Of a stretch of DNA of 64,000 nucleotides, positions 1 through 11,945 are shown one piece after another (the first letter of the stretch is position 1; every line of letters begins with the position of its first letter). Made by a program: the position numbers and the translations under genes. Below the pieces are notes generated by a model. That model had not been told where the DNA came from. It made no database searches and saw only the letters and a list, made by a program, of their open reading frames with translations. This DNA is from Akebia trifoliata (Eukaryota > Streptophyta > Magnoliopsida > Ranunculales > Lardizabalaceae): assembly GCA_017979445.1 (NCBI GenBank), contig CM030704.1, positions 14,057,658 through 14,121,657 of the forward strand, given 5' to 3'.

Positions 1-245
1 AATGGAGGGGAACTTAGCCTAATGTCATTGCAAGAGAGGGAAGACAAGAGATGAAATAACTTTTCTTCATTTCATGGAGAAAATTACAACTTCTTCTTCT
101 TCTACTTCTTACAAGACTAGTTAACCAAAATAAAATAACTAGAAAATGAAAATACAAAAAATAAGAGAATAGGCAAAGAGCCTTAGATTAAAGGAGTCTT
201 GGATAAGAGAACCAAGATGGGACCCTTTCTCTAGAAATGAAGGCT

Positions 246-255
246 CTATTTATAG
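246..255 (-). promoter_or_regulatory. TATA box of the LTR at 1-630
   Basis: Minus-strand CTATAAATAG, about 80-140 bp downstream of the 18-bp repeats. It is a consensus plant TATA box in the position expected for an LTR promoter. Use is inferred, not shown. Confidence 0.65.
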
Positions 256-336
256 AGAAAAATGTGTGTAGAAGAGTCTAAAAGTAGACTCCACTTTTCT
301 TTGCACAAAAAGACAAAAGAGGAGAATATGAGTTAA

Positions 337-390
337 GGATTAGGGCATTCCAAAGGATTAGGGCATTCCAAAGTGTTAGGGCATTCCAAA
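337..390 (-). repeat. Three tandem 18-bp U3 repeats
   Basis: Units at 337-354, 355-372 and 373-390. Each contains TTAGGGCATTCCAAA (plus-strand reading), and the third differs in its first bases. They sit just upstream of the TATA box, where plant LTRs often carry enhancer-type repeats. Confidence 0.85.
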
Positions 391-630
391 GTGGGCCCAA
401 ATGCTTTTGCCTTGAGATTTTGATTCCAAATTGTTGATTTTCTGCACAAGACACACGTAATTAGATTTATCTAGTAAATGAAATTATTTATATATAATTA
501 AGCCTAATTAACATGCAACGTGGTGGTTTGAGGCTTATCATGATTATTATCCTAATATAGAGAAATAGGTACAAAAATCAAGATAAATATCCGGAAAATG
601 TGCTTATAATTGAGTGTTTGGAGACACTCA

Positions 631-1818
631 TCATAAAGGTCGAGGTTGGAGAGGTGCAATGAGCCCTTTACTTAATAGTTTTTGAAGGACAATGCTCAAA
701 GGCATCCCAAGATTAGTGAATTTCCTACGCGGTCGAGGTTGATTAGGGTTAACTTGGTTACTAGGCAAGATAGTAGATTGGACGGGTGTAGTAGACGTAT
801 TGGCTACATAGGCGTGATCAGTACTAGACTTAGAATTGGTAAAAGACTTTTTGAACTTGTTGTCAAAAGGATTGGAAAGGATTCCGGAAGCGAAAGCATC
901 TTCCAATTGGCTACCAGCTTGCAATAGAGACTCGAATGTAGGAAGGTATTGGGAAACTAGATGTCGGGCATACCCTTGCGAGAGCTTTTTTAAGATAATA
1001 GCCACTTGTTCTTTCTCTGAAGGTCTATCCCACATTTGTGCAGCCTTGGCCCTCCAACGACCAATGAAATCAGTGAATGTCTCCCCATTTTTCTGTTTAG
1101 TTGCTTCCAAATCCTTTCTTGAGGTCTCAATCTCAGTACTGTATTTATACTGATGCCAGAAGGCCTTTGACATGTTTTCCCATGTACCCACAGTAACTGG
1201 ATCTTGAGACATTAACCAACGTAGTGCTGATCCCGATAGAGTTCTTTGGAACAACAATGTCATTTGTTCATCGCTGAGCCCCATAGTGCACATGTTGGTA
1301 ACATACACCTTAAGATGTCTTTTTGCACACCCTGTCCCACTGAACTTGTCCATTTCAGGCATCACAAACTTCTCTGGCAAATGGATTCTAGGGATGCGAT
1401 TTAAAGCTTCAATGCCTGCTGCAATTTCATCAATACCCTTTATACTTTTCATCGCTGACTCCAATTGAGACATTCTATTAGATAATACCGGATTCTCATC
1501 AACATACTCTTCATTTCCATCGAGCTCGAAGACTTCACGTGGACGTTTCTCTTCAACCTTTTTCCCCTTTAGGTCATCTAGGGGAATTCCCGTTGATTCC
1601 GAGGTCTGTTCTAACATTTCCACTTTGCCTTTTATATTGTTGATATCATTGGCAAAGGCTGCCAAGATCTTACGGATCTCTGTGAGCTCAGATTCTGAAG
1701 CCATCTCTGCTTGTTGACTTGGTACTGTGGTTCTTTCTAACCGACTGGACTTACGACTCCAACTAGGAGGTGGACGCTTGAGTTTGGGTGCAATGATAAT
1801 CCTATATGACCCCATCAA
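631..1818 (-). CDS. Gag polyprotein of Tat/Ogre-like Ty3/gypsy element A (3'-truncated)
   Basis: This would be the structural capsid protein of an LTR retrotransposon. The open frame is 395 codons. Residues about 1-40 are a basic Ser/Pro-rich start, 41-75 a likely coiled coil, 90-110 acidic. Residues about 158-310 are a retrotransposon gag domain with the hallmarks FSGTG..HLKVYV, LLFQRTLSGSALRWL, W.N....F..QY and TKQKNGETFTDFIGRWRAKAAQMWD. The same layout recurs in the gag at 34374-35968, which continues into a zinc finger that is missing here. The frame stops at 631 because another LTR was inserted at about 630, so the nucleocapsid end and all of pol are lost or outside. The start may be the first Met, or the Met at residue 40 (MASESELTEIRK). 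Minus strand, downstream of PBS 4231-4248 and LTR 4250-5994. No internal stop, so this is the best-kept gag in the window. Confidence 0.88.
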   Translation of the reverse strand: MMGSYRIIIAPKLKRPPPSWSRKSSRLERTTVPSQQAEMASESELTEIRKILAAFANDINNIKGKVEMLEQTSESTGIPLDDLKGKKVEEKRPREVFELDGNEEYVDENPVLSNRMSQLESAMKSIKGIDEIAAGIEALNRIPRIHLPEKFVMPEMDKFSGTGCAKRHLKVYVTNMCTMGLSDEQMTLLFQRTLSGSALRWLMSQDPVTVGTWENMSKAFWHQYKYSTEIETSRKDLEATKQKNGETFTDFIGRWRAKAAQMWDRPSEKEQVAIILKKLSQGYARHLVSQYLPTFESLLQAGSQLEDAFASGILSNPFDNKFKKSFTNSKSSTDHAYVANTSTTPVQSTILPSNQVNPNQPRPRRKFTNLGMPLSIVLQKLLSKGLIAPLQPRPL

Positions 1819-4230
1819 AGGTAGATTTAGTCAATTTCGATATTAACCCATTGATAACATTTTAAAGAATCCTGAGATTTTATTGAATATATTATTTGTA
1901 AATCATTTTTCCTTTATTCTCTTTTCTTCTAGAAAACATTTTTTTTTTTGAAAAATCTTGTTCTTATGGAAAACACTTTTTCTGGAAAATATATATATAT
2001 TTTTTAGAGAACATTTCTTCTAGAAAATACTTTCCTTTTGTAAACCATTTCTCTTCTTTAAAAATGGGTTGAAACCTGAATTTAGAAAAGAATTTGATTT
2101 CCATTTTGATCTAAATGGCCCGACCCATCATGATTATTGGATCGAGATGGACTGGGTCATTATAAATTATTGGAAAAAATGGATTCTTTGTTGGGTCGGT
2201 GCACCCATTTTAATTTTCAAAAAGAAAATTTTTTATCATTGAGGACAACCATACATTCTTGATCTCATCATTCACATCACTCACATACATTCATCAATCA
2301 CATGCATTCATTCAATAAACAACCTGGGAACACCCACGATAAGTTCGAGTCGTGACCTACTGGGAAGGTTTCTAGACTCTAAGCTTACTACGTGCAATGC
2401 ATTTCGATACGTGATGAGTTGGTTTGATATACCGTATAGGTGATAATCTAAAACCTCAATTCACTTCTCTGAAGTCAAAAACAGCCAGTTTGATCTCTAG
2501 TTGAGAGGTGGCGCACAATGCTGAGCAAGGGCCCACTTAAATACATCTCGTCTAGAATAGACGTAGTCTATCCCCCTCATACAGTAGGGTACAGCGGGGC
2601 AAGATCTTGCTTAGGCACCGATTTTGACCAAGAAGTGCAATTGATATACTTAGACTATCTTTTATACCTACGGGTACGAGTCAAGAGTTGTAGCTTTCAT
2701 AAATGGTTTGGCATCCCATGAGGGGACCGACCATGTACTAGTACTACGTTGGCAATCGGGACATGTGACTGTGTGACTTACAATAGGTCAAAGGCTCAGG
2801 TCGCTCCAGCCTGGGTGCATCAACATACTTCTCAGAATCACCTGATCAGATGGTATTGATGCCCCCAGTTTGATATACCCTAAGGTACGTGACTGGAGTT
2901 GTGGGTTTCATGAATGACGTCACATCTCCGAAGAGACCAGACCACGCACTAGTGCCACGTTGGCTAAATGGGACGTGTAAGTGAGTAAAACAGTAAACGT
3001 GCATGTGGTGTGTGCAAAACAGGGTGGGGTGTGCCCGGGACCTTTTTCAAACAAATGGGCCCATGGATCCAATCAAACCAATCATACATTTAATCAAAAT
3101 CAAAATCATTCAAATCATATGAATATTCAATTAAGATCACATTATTCCCATCACAAAAGCACATTAACATTACGATCAACATCAATCATGTATTTCAAGC
3201 AAGATCATGGTAAATTAATCAATAAATATGGCATATGATAATGATCAAACAAACATATCAATAGGCATAATTTTTATAATTTTTAAGGTCCAATCAATGA
3301 TCACTTTTGGGTGATCCAAAATAAATCGAGATTCCAATAGGTGTTACATTGATGATAGAATGACAATGGTTGAGATGAGCTCACTCTTAAGAACATTAAT
3401 TGTGCCAACATTAGATAAATTCAGATTTTCTGTGAATTAGGAAAATACAATCTGAACTTGCATCGATGATATCTAAGGCTTCCGATAACGAAATCGAGTG
3501 AACTCAAGTTCTAAATTAATCTACTCGATGAGATCTACATTTTATTAATAGGTGTCCAGACTTAGTTCTCATCAGAATGTTCTGTAAAAACGTTTTAACG
3601 TTGCTGTCCCAATTTCATTCAGAAATAATTCCAGATTTACAGATTGAACTTGCATCGATGATATCTAAGGCTTCCGATAACGAAATTGAGTGAACTCAAG
3701 TTCTAAATTAATCTATTCGATGAGATCTACGTTTTATTAACAGGTTCCCAAACTTAATTCTCACTAAAATATTCTGTAAAAAAGTTTTAACATTACTGTC
3801 CCAACTTTCATTCAGAAATAATTCCAGATTTACAGATTGAACTTGCATCGATGATATCTGAGGCTTCCGATAACGAAATTGAGTGAACTTAGATTCTAAA
3901 TTAATCTACTCGACGAGATCTATGTTTTATTAAGCAGCTCCCAGACTTAATTCTCACTAGAATATTCCCTAAAAATATTTTAATATTTCTATCCAACCTT
4001 CATCATTCCATCATTTTCATAGGTCAATTTGAATCTTTCATTATTTAGGGGTCATCAAAAAGTGATCTTAATTGAAAAAAAAATGCAATACCCAAAATCA
4101 TCTACAATCAAGACAAAAAATAAATAAATAAAAAAAATAAATAAAATAAATTCAACTAAATAATAAAAAAATCTAGGTCATCTTGGCAATGCTCCCATAC
4201 TTGGGGTTTTTCAAGTTTGATCCTCAATAG
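1819..4230 (-). other. Untranslated leader of element A
   Basis: The 2.4 kb between PBS and gag, without a credible gene. About 2440-3000 is distantly alike to the leader of element C (about 36480-36790) and to 45840-46010 of the older element; shared phrases include the 'gtagtctatc..ccctc' stretch and 'agtttgatatacc..aaggtac'. Long leaders are usual for Tat/Ogre elements. The 193-bp repeat array lies inside it. Confidence 0.65.
3454..4010 (-). repeat. 193-bp tandem repeat, about 2.9 copies
   Basis: Copies start at 3454, 3646 and 3839 (each with GAACTTGCATCGATGATATC), giving periods of 192 and 193 bp. The third copy decays near 4010. Copies differ by scattered substitutions. The array lies in the leader of element A, 220 bp from its PBS. 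Confidence 0.88.
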
Positions 4231-4248
4231 TCCCCAGCGGAGTCGCCA
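4231..4248 (-). promoter_or_regulatory. Primer binding site of element A, tRNA-Arg(ACG)
   Basis: The plus strand reads TCCCCAGCGGAGTCGCCA, which equals the 3' end of plant tRNA-Arg(ACG) plus CCA (tRNA sequence recalled from Arabidopsis). On the element strand this is TGGCGACTCC..., one base after the LTR end, the normal spacing. It sets the strand and 5' end of element A. Confidence 0.88.
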
Positions 4249-4407
4249 CTGAAAGCACCCTCAACCCGCGGGGTGCGTGGATCCACTTTTGACCCTTGAG
4301 GTTTGGGAGTCGCCACCTAGTTATTGTGGTCTAGGAACCAAACTGACTCTAACATGGATAAAAAGAAGTAATCTACCACAAAAAATCTGAATTCGGGGAT
4401 CATGTTA

Positions 4408-4438
4408 CGGGGTTGGAAGGTGTTAGGCACCAACCCCG
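4408..4438 (-). promoter_or_regulatory. U5 stem-loop with conserved 13-nt loop (element A)
   Basis: Arms 4408-4416 and 4430-4438 (CGGGGTTGG / CCAACCCCG) pair perfectly over 9 bp around the loop AAGGTGTTAGGCA (plus-strand reading). The element RNA carries the complement. It sits 158 bp from the LTR end. See the finding on covariation. Confidence 0.8.
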
Positions 4439-4848
4439 CTCGGCCAAAGCCGGTCTCTACTAACTTCCCAAATATATCACATTGTTAAAAACCTAGATAA
4501 AAATAAAAAAATTACATACTTTTCCGATAGCAAGGATTTTGTTCCCTCAGATCTGACAAAAATAGCTCCTTGTACTGTACTCCCTTGCTTCGTTATGTCT
4601 CCGGATTTGACTTCGGATCTCCTAGATCAAGGTATCTCCTTGTTTTTGGATCTGAACTCTTCAAGTTTGTTGCGGATTTGGGGGTGTTTTTGGAGGGATT
4701 TTAGGTGTTTTCTAGACTAAAATTGAAGGAGGGATGTTAGGTAAGGAGTTGGGGCTCCAAAACTAGGGTTTATGGGGGGCTAGGGGAGCTTCTAGACCTA
4801 CTTCTCTTAGGATTTATCATTTGATACGAAAATAGGGTGTGAGCACCT

Positions 4849-4858
4849 CTATTTATAG
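4849..4858 (-). promoter_or_regulatory. TATA box of LTR A
   Basis: Minus-strand CTATAAATAG, roughly 1.1 kb into the LTR, downstream of the U3 repeats. Consensus plant TATA; a start about 30 bp further on would give a leader of about 570 nt to the PBS. Confidence 0.7.
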
Positions 4859-5034
4859 AATTTTTTTAAGGTTGATTTGGATAGAGTTAGTGTTTAATTA
4901 GAGATCTTTTAATTAGAGTTGTGTTTTAGTTAAAATTGTTTTAGGTAGAATTGTGTTTTAATTAGAATTGTTTTAGGTAGAATTATTTTTAAGTTAGAAC
5001 TCTATTAGATAGAGTTATTATTTAATTAGAATTC

Positions 5035-5215
5035 TATTATGACTTTTGGTCTTATTTGATTGACTTTTAATGTTTTGACTTTAGTCTTAATTGATTGAGT
5101 TTTAATATTTTGACTTCAGTCTTGCTTAATTGACTTTAATTTTGACTTTAGTCTCACTTGATTGACTTTAATACTTTGACTACAGTCTTGCTTGATTGAA
5201 TTTAAATTTTGGAGA
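5035..5215 (-). repeat. ~40-bp U3 tandem repeats with TTGAC cores (LTR A)
   Basis: Four to five degenerate units of the type TTGATTGACTTTAAT...TTTGACTTTAGTC. Each has one or two TTGAC elements, the W-box core bound by WRKY factors. They lie upstream of the LTR TATA box. Corresponding arrays lie at 15290-15430 and, with a longer ~55-bp unit, 22845-23125. Confidence 0.75.
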
Positions 5216-7110
5216 ACCCCCTTCCATTATTTCTTTAATTCTTTGGACCCTCAAATGGAGGGGTCCTTAAAGAAATATCACACGAACCCTCAACAATTTT
5301 ACCCGAAAGTCCGATTGATCGATTTTTTAGGTTCAAAATTTTAAATTAATTTCATCAATGTTTCAATTTAATTATTTAATATTTTATTTATTAATTTCGA
5401 ATTTTTTAATTATGAAAATTGTGAAATTACCATTTTGCCCCCGGAGAGGACTTTTCACGTTTCAAGTCGATTTTTAATGTTCTAGGATGTTTTAGAATCG
5501 ATTTTTTGTAAGGAATTCAATGAGAATGTTGGTTTGTGTCATTTATGAAAATTTTTATGTGAAATGATTGTGAACTTTATGAGGGGCATTTTTGTAATTT
5601 TGTCAAATTCTGTTAAAATTGGTGAAATGATTTATTTGGTTCCGATTTGTTATTTTATGTGTTCGAAAGAGTTTTCCTAAGCGTAACGTAGGCTCTAGGG
5701 TTGTTTTGAGGTTAGGGGTATTTTGGTAATTTGGTAATTTGATAATTTTTTAGTGATTTTTATCGTGAAGTTTCTTTTTGGTCTGCAAGATGATGATTTC
5801 TATGTTTCTAGGGTCGTATTTTCCTAGCGTAGCGTGGTTTCTAAGGTTTTGTCAGTTCGAGATACCTCATCCGGATTTCTGAAACACATCTGGTAACAAA
5901 ATAAAGCAATGGAATACACATCCATCATTGGAAATCATTGCAATCGGATTGACGAGTTGATTAATCAGGCGAGTGCAAAAATGGGGTGTCTACACTAACA
6001 CTCAATATAGAATCCATAATACTTCTAGACGAACTGACACCACTAGGGGATATAACCCTAGTATTCACCAGGTAACGGACTCTGGTCGTCTATCTAACCT
6101 ACCAGATAGTCCTCACTAGTGTTCTACACCTGTCACGCCAAGCTCCGGATCTGAAACTAAAAAAAATGATAAAGGAAAGGGTGAGTAACAATGGTTACCC
6201 AGTAGGGAAATAAACAATTTCTACCAATAATCTCTCCTAACATGAACGAATAACTATACTAAATCATTTTAATATATGCAAAGTTTTACAGAAAAAACTA
6301 CGATTAACTAGTACATATAGATAGGGATGAGCAATTAAACATTTTAAAACTCACATTACATTAATCAGTAGTACTCACTATAACATTTTCTTTTTATACA
6401 AATCTAATTGACTAAATGAAAACATTAAATATGCATTTCATTTTATATATCAAAATAAGGCAACAAATACATAATACACAATGGTGGAGTAGTGGAATTA
6501 GAGAGTTGGGATTCACGACTAGATCGCTCCCAGTCAGGACATGATGTTACAATTCCTTACTAGCTTTTAGTTCTGATTTTGTGGCCGGTCGCTGCACTTA
6601 CCACGCTTGGTTGACCATTTATCCAGCTCAGGCTGGCCATTTGACGTGACCGTAAGTAATGGGTCTCTTTTCGATGTGTTAGAACGTTTGACTAATATAG
6701 ATTGTTAGTGATCACTGACTAATCATCTTCATCTATGCCTATTAGGCGTGCATGTGATTCACAAATATGTAATTCATTCATATACGATCACCTATACATT
6801 ACAAGTTCACTAGTAAAGATAGAGAAGAATAAACCCGGATTCCAGTTGTGACTCTAGTCTCATACGCGTCTCATACCACGTATGAGCTTGGTGGTCCCTA
6901 CCGACCATCTCATGATAGTACACCACTCCGGATGATATGACGCACTATCCCTTCAGGCATTCACAGACTATTTAACAACCCACAATATATATATATTATT
7001 TTCATTTGAAAACTAAAGAGAAATTAACAATACAAGGTTGATAATAGATATCCAGTTTCCTACCATGCAATTGTGGTCATCCGGCCTAAAATAAATAACA
7101 GAACGGAAAA

Positions 7111-7164
7111 GTAAATAGCGCCTCGCGCTAACAAAAAGTAAATAGCGCCTCGCGCTAACAAAAA
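7111..7164. repeat. Two 27-bp tandem copies with an AGCGC/GCGCT dyad
   Basis: Units 7111-7137 and 7138-7164 are identical (gtaaatAGCGCctcGCGCTaacaaaaa). The related LTR at about 48590 has one diverged unit, so this is a local duplication. Confidence 0.85.
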
Positions 7165-7754
7165 GTAAATAAACATGCAACCAGTAACATTATCCCTAAA
7201 TATCCCTTCACCAACCTACACACAACATTACAATGTAAAATGCAGACTTCATTCCTTAGCAGTATTTCCTACCCGCAACCACGTGTCAGCTTATGGAGCC
7301 TGCCATGTGTAGTACTACTACCACACCGCTATCCCAACTGATCACTTGCCTAGTTTGGCACGTGCACAGGGTGTGACATCCCATCTTTTCGAATGTAAAA
7401 TGCAGATATCACCCCTCGGGTGTGATTTTGACATTTTACAATTTCATCCAATTTTTTTTTTAATTTTTGTAGTTCTCAATCTTTAAAAAAATATATTCAA
7501 TTTATGATATTCATCAACTCAATGTGAGTTCACTGAATATTAAATCATTTTTTCAACAATGAAATTTATATTTTTTCAATAACATTGAAAAAATACAAAA
7601 CTTAGATCAAAACGGGGTCCGAGCGATGCATAGGACCCAAGTGATGGAAATAACTTAGTGAAATATCCTACTCACGTATAATTTATTATAAAATACAATT
7701 AAACATATCAAATATGCAAGTTCTGACGTGAATTTGAAATAACCAATTGAAATC

Positions 7755-10700
7755 TGTCACACCCCGAAATCTAAACATGAATCTCGAGGATTCCTTAGTC
7801 ATAATCTCGAGTTGTGAGATAGACATACACACAACCTGATAATCAAACAAGAATAATGATACTAATAGATAAAGATAAATGCAGCGGAAACTATACTAAA
7901 ATACTACAAATCAGAGTAGCAGAACTAAAAGTCAAAATCATCATCCAAAAATATCTTCAACATCCACCATATCCCAAAATACAACTTTCCAAAAATAAAT
8001 ACATCATTTCCCACAATGTAAAAGTAACACATTGTATCTGAGTCCCTAAAATAATCTTCAAATTGAGGAAGGTTGCAGATTATCGACATAACCTTCTACG
8101 AGAATCTCCTCGAATGGTTCCTCATAAGTAGGCTTCTCAGAAGTTGGATAATCTGAAAGGGGTGAAGGATAAGGTGAGTAATAAGGGAATGTTACTCAAC
8201 AGGATGAACGCCGTTCTAACAACGAGTCATACATGCACGAGTAATTATCTAAATAGTTAAATAATGCAGATTTTATTTCACAATGTAATATACGAGAAAT
8301 GTCTAAGCATACTTAGTAAATAGTTATAATAATTTCAATTTATCATTTCTATCGTTTGAAGTAACATATACCTTTTTCAAGTGAAAAACATCTATCAACA
8401 TCACAAAAGAAAGAAAAATACATAATACGAACACGACGATGTAGTCACTAAGAGAGCAAAGGATCACGCCGATATAATCGCTTCGGCTATGGCAAAATCG
8501 ATATTCCAAACTTTAAATCCGACGTGGAATCTCATCGTTATAATCTGATTATGTGGCTGGTCTAACATACCACGATTGGTTGACCATTTATCCAGCTTAG
8601 ATTAGTCGTTGACTAAGAACCTAATACTAAGTTCAACTAACGGTAAGGTCGACCGATTGATGATTATAGACTAATAGTGATTACTAACTAGCCTAGGAGA
8701 CCCCTCGCGTCGAAGCCTATCAAGAGGCAATGCATGTGAACTTCGCCTACCTCTACACTATACAGATACCGCCTTTACACACAACATTTTTCAGGAAAGA
8801 AGTAGGAGAAATTCCCGGATCTCAGAAGCTGTGATATGTTCTAAGGTATCCCATACTACCATAGAGCATAAGACATCTAGTGTTAATCCTAGATTGACCC
8901 GCCATTTCCAGATATACAACAACGAATCACTCTTTGTAGGTTTTTCCACGACTCTTTTCTGGTAAACAAACTAGTTTGTTTTGTATATAGTATACCAGTT
9001 TCTTTCTATCGAAAGTACAAACAAAGTCTGGTAGTATTCTCCGATGATAACCATTTGTCATTTTTATCCATCAACAATTTCATCCATCTATCTATCTATC
9101 ATGGTTTACATGGTGTAGCCACTACGTAGACTGGAGGCACTGTCCCAACAATCAGTCGAGAACATACGTTCTCTCCATCCATCAATCAATCAATCGGTAA
9201 ATCAAACGTTTAACTTCCTACATATCTATCAATGTATCTTCGTTTCTAAAGTTGTTTGAAAACCATAGACCACCAACCAATTCCATTCGATGATTTTCGT
9301 TGAGTAGAAAAGTTCAGAAAACGCGATAAATCATACGACGAGAAAGCTGAAAAAGCTGTCAAAAATTGGCTAAGTGTTGGAAAAAGTGTTTTTTCAAAGT
9401 TGTCGAAATTTAAAATGGATTTTTGCATGTGAAAACCCTCGATAACATATAATTTTTATTACTTGATTCGAAGTAAAATTAAAGATATCGCATTTTCAAA
9501 ATCGGATGAAAATGTCAAAATTTACATTTTTTCTTGAAACTAAAGATCGAATTTTGATCTTTTGAGTTTTGGATCTTGAAACCATTCCCATTATTCCAAA
9601 ATGGGGGGTAAAACTTTAATTTCATTAAAAAACTTAAAGTAAATGGAAAGTAAAAAATTAAAGAGGACATTTACTTAAATGTTTTTAATGAAATGAAGGG
9701 TGGAGAAACATGTGTAAGGCATGAGGAAGACAACCTAAAAACCAGAACAGTTTTGATCAAACTGTTTCGTTGGTGGCTGTCGGTGAAACCGATAGAATGG
9801 CCTTTGACAAGTATTGGTGGAACCGACAGTTCCTACCGACAGTACTTAACACATTCGCGAAATTTGGATTTTTCTTCCATCTTCAACACCTTCAGCCCAC
9901 CCATGAATCTAATGTTAAAGGATGATAAAAATATGTCAAATCCCTATTTTTAACATGGAAATCAACTCGATAAAAATATAAAATCGTGCTTAACTCAATT
10001 GAAACTGTGTGAACTTTGTCGATTCTTTAATACATCCTTAAAGGAGAATAACATCAATGGTTAAATCTATGTTTTATGGAAAATATCATAAAACTTGAGG
10101 ATAGAAGGGAAGGCATCCTACCTATATACTTTTTGACGGTTGATCGGATGCAAAAAATGGCGCGAAGGTCGAAATTGGTGAGCTTGAATGCGAGATGTTC
10201 GGGTGGTTGCGTTATTTTTAGAGACAACACTCATCTCCTTCTTATGATGAAGAACAATCCTTTCCCAAGTAAATGAACCCTCGAGTAGGATGAGTCAAAA
10301 CCCACTTGCTAATTTTTAGTGAGAAACGAAGAGAACGAAAAAGAAGTTAGGTTCAAAGACCGTGAGCTTGTAGAGCTCGACGTCGTCTTCAACTCCTTCT
10401 TTGTTGTCGAGGTCCAATGGTCACTCAATGTCGAAGAATCTAGAAGGAAAAAAGGGTGGAAACCCTTGGTTCTCTAAGAGCTAGGGCTTGGGGTTATTAA
10501 AGAGAAAAAAAAGTGAAGAATAAGAAATCAAGATTTTCTTTTGATTTTAAACTTGAGGGCAAATTTGGTATTTTCACATTGTTTCTACTTTCGACGATAA
10601 CTTGACTTCCCAAACTTGAAATTTGACGAATAAATAATCCATTCTCTATAATTATTCGTTATGGATCTAATGGTGTACTCAGATTTTACAAATTCTCTCT

Positions 10701-10960
10701 CTAGCACAAATTTACTATTTTGGATCCTACTTAATATGAAATTCGAGAATTTTATAACTTTTTCGTCCGAACTCGAATTCGAACGTATTCAAAGGTTAAA
10801 ATATGTTTTTCGACCATTTTAAGTTCAATGATGAATTTAGATTTCATTAAAAATGAACTGAATAGAATATGGGTATTTTATCTTCTTCTATCAAAAGATT
10901 TTCTTGAGATTTGAATACTTGATTTTCTCGATATATGAATTAGAAACTCGGGGTATTACA
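7755..10960 (-). mobile_element. Solo LTR of Tekay-like family D (3206 bp)
   Basis: The plus strand begins TGTCACACCCCGAAATC and ends CGGGGTATTACA. Read on the minus strand it starts TGTAATACCCCGAG, like the 3' LTR of element D at 57195, and is collinear with that LTR after its two insertions are removed. Flanks AATC(7751-7754) and AATTC(10961-10965) fit a 5-bp duplication of the AAATTC seen in the empty site near 49045, with one change. No internal region remains, so this is the product of LTR-LTR recombination. It holds TATC/GATA-type simple repeats near 9080-9110. Confidence 0.82.
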
Positions 10961-11945
10961 AATTCTATATTTTTGGAAACACATTACTAATAGAAATTGA
11001 GAGTTCCTTACTATCTCTGTGCGAAAGGATTGAAGTATGTGCATGAAAATCTAGACGATCAACATGAAAATAGAGGTGGATCAAACTTCGAGGCAGTTGA
11101 TTTTTTTATTTGACTAGGTGGTTTCGAAGATCTCGACACTGTCGTCCTTCTCCCTTCTGCGATGGAGGACGGTTTGACCCCGAAACAGGCGAAATCCGAA
11201 GTTGAAGTTACGAAACACTCGTATTTATATATCTATAGATATACGACTGATTTTTGATGATATAAGGCGAAAGAGAAGAGGAAATGTGAAGAAGTTGGAT
11301 GAGTTTTGTAAATGTCGAGGCTGCGGACCTTTTTCCCTTTTACAGTAGAAGTCAACGACGCCCCATTTACGACGGATCTGGGTTTGAAAGTCAAAGAAAA
11401 AATATATTTTTTTTAAAACATTGGCTGGTTTTTGGTTGTTTAAAATGAAGATGAATAGTAAAAAAATTTAAAAAATTTGTTTACATAAAATTTTGGGACA
11501 ATTTCGGTATTTTGCCTATTGTTTCGTTTGACGATAACTTGATCGTCCGGACTCCAAAAGTGATGAATGAATATTCTATTTTATTTAATTTTTCATTTCG
11601 GATCTAATGGTGTAGTCAATTTCTATATATTATATCTCTAACAAAAATTTAAATAGTATGATCAAATTTTAACAATTCTTGCTCTAGCAAAGAGTCATTA
11701 TTTTAGCTAGTCTGACTCGGTAATCGAGGATTTTGTAACTTTTTTGTTCGAACTTGCATTTGAGCGTACTTACAGGTTAAAGTATGTTTTCTGACCATTT
11801 TGAATCCAATGGTGAGGTCAGATTTTATTAAAAATGACCAGAACAAAATCCTACAATTTTATCCTAAGTTCTACTTTCAAGATTTTCTCAAAATTTCATT
11901 ATTTATTTTTTCTCGAGATACGAATTGAAAACTCGTGGTTTTAAA

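Larger units (their letters stand above)
1..630 (-). mobile_element. LTR fragment (probably Ty1/copia type), minus strand
   Basis: Read on the minus strand this starts TGAGTGTCTCC at 630 and runs off the window edge. It holds a TATA box (246-255), three upstream 18-bp repeats (337-390) and then a transcribed-type region, which is the anatomy of U3 and R. It interrupts the gag frame of the neighbouring element at about 630, so it is younger than that element. Its first 20 bases (611-630) form an inverted repeat, TGAGTGT...ACACTCA. Lineage is a guess from short-LTR style; no coding part is visible. The target duplication cannot be tested because the other end lies outside. Confidence 0.6.
4250..5994 (-). 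mobile_element. 5' LTR of Tat/Ogre-like element A (1745 bp)
   Basis: On the minus strand it starts TGTAGACACCCC at 5994 and ends ...GGTGCTTTCA at 4250, followed by a 1-nt spacer and the PBS. U3 carries ~40-bp repeats (5035-5215), then a TATA box (4849-4858). U5 carries a conserved stem-loop (4408-4438) and a second PBS-like 10-mer, GGAGTCGCCA, at 4306-4315. It is related over its length to the solo LTR 14649-16165. The right flank is CTAAC (5995-5999); the partner duplication lies beyond the window. It is inserted in a Tekay-type LTR. Confidence 0.92.
5995..11945 (-). mobile_element. Tekay-type LTR 'B1', minus strand, interrupted and truncated
   Basis: Two collinear pieces (5995-7754 and 10961-11945) match the LTR at 47579-50174 in order and orientation; the 3.2 kb between them is a solo LTR. 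The beginning near 11945 (TTTAAAACCACGAG) is a decayed version of the TGTAAAACCTCGAG start at 50174. The end is cut at 5995 by element A. No gene is present. A purine-rich tract before 11945 is not obvious, so 5' LTR versus solo origin cannot be decided. Confidence 0.72.

Noticed and set aside
611..630. Short inverted repeat TGAGTGT..ACACTCA as a MITE or DNA transposon end
   Set aside because: It is the first 20 bases of an LTR with TATA and U3 repeats; no partner end is seen.
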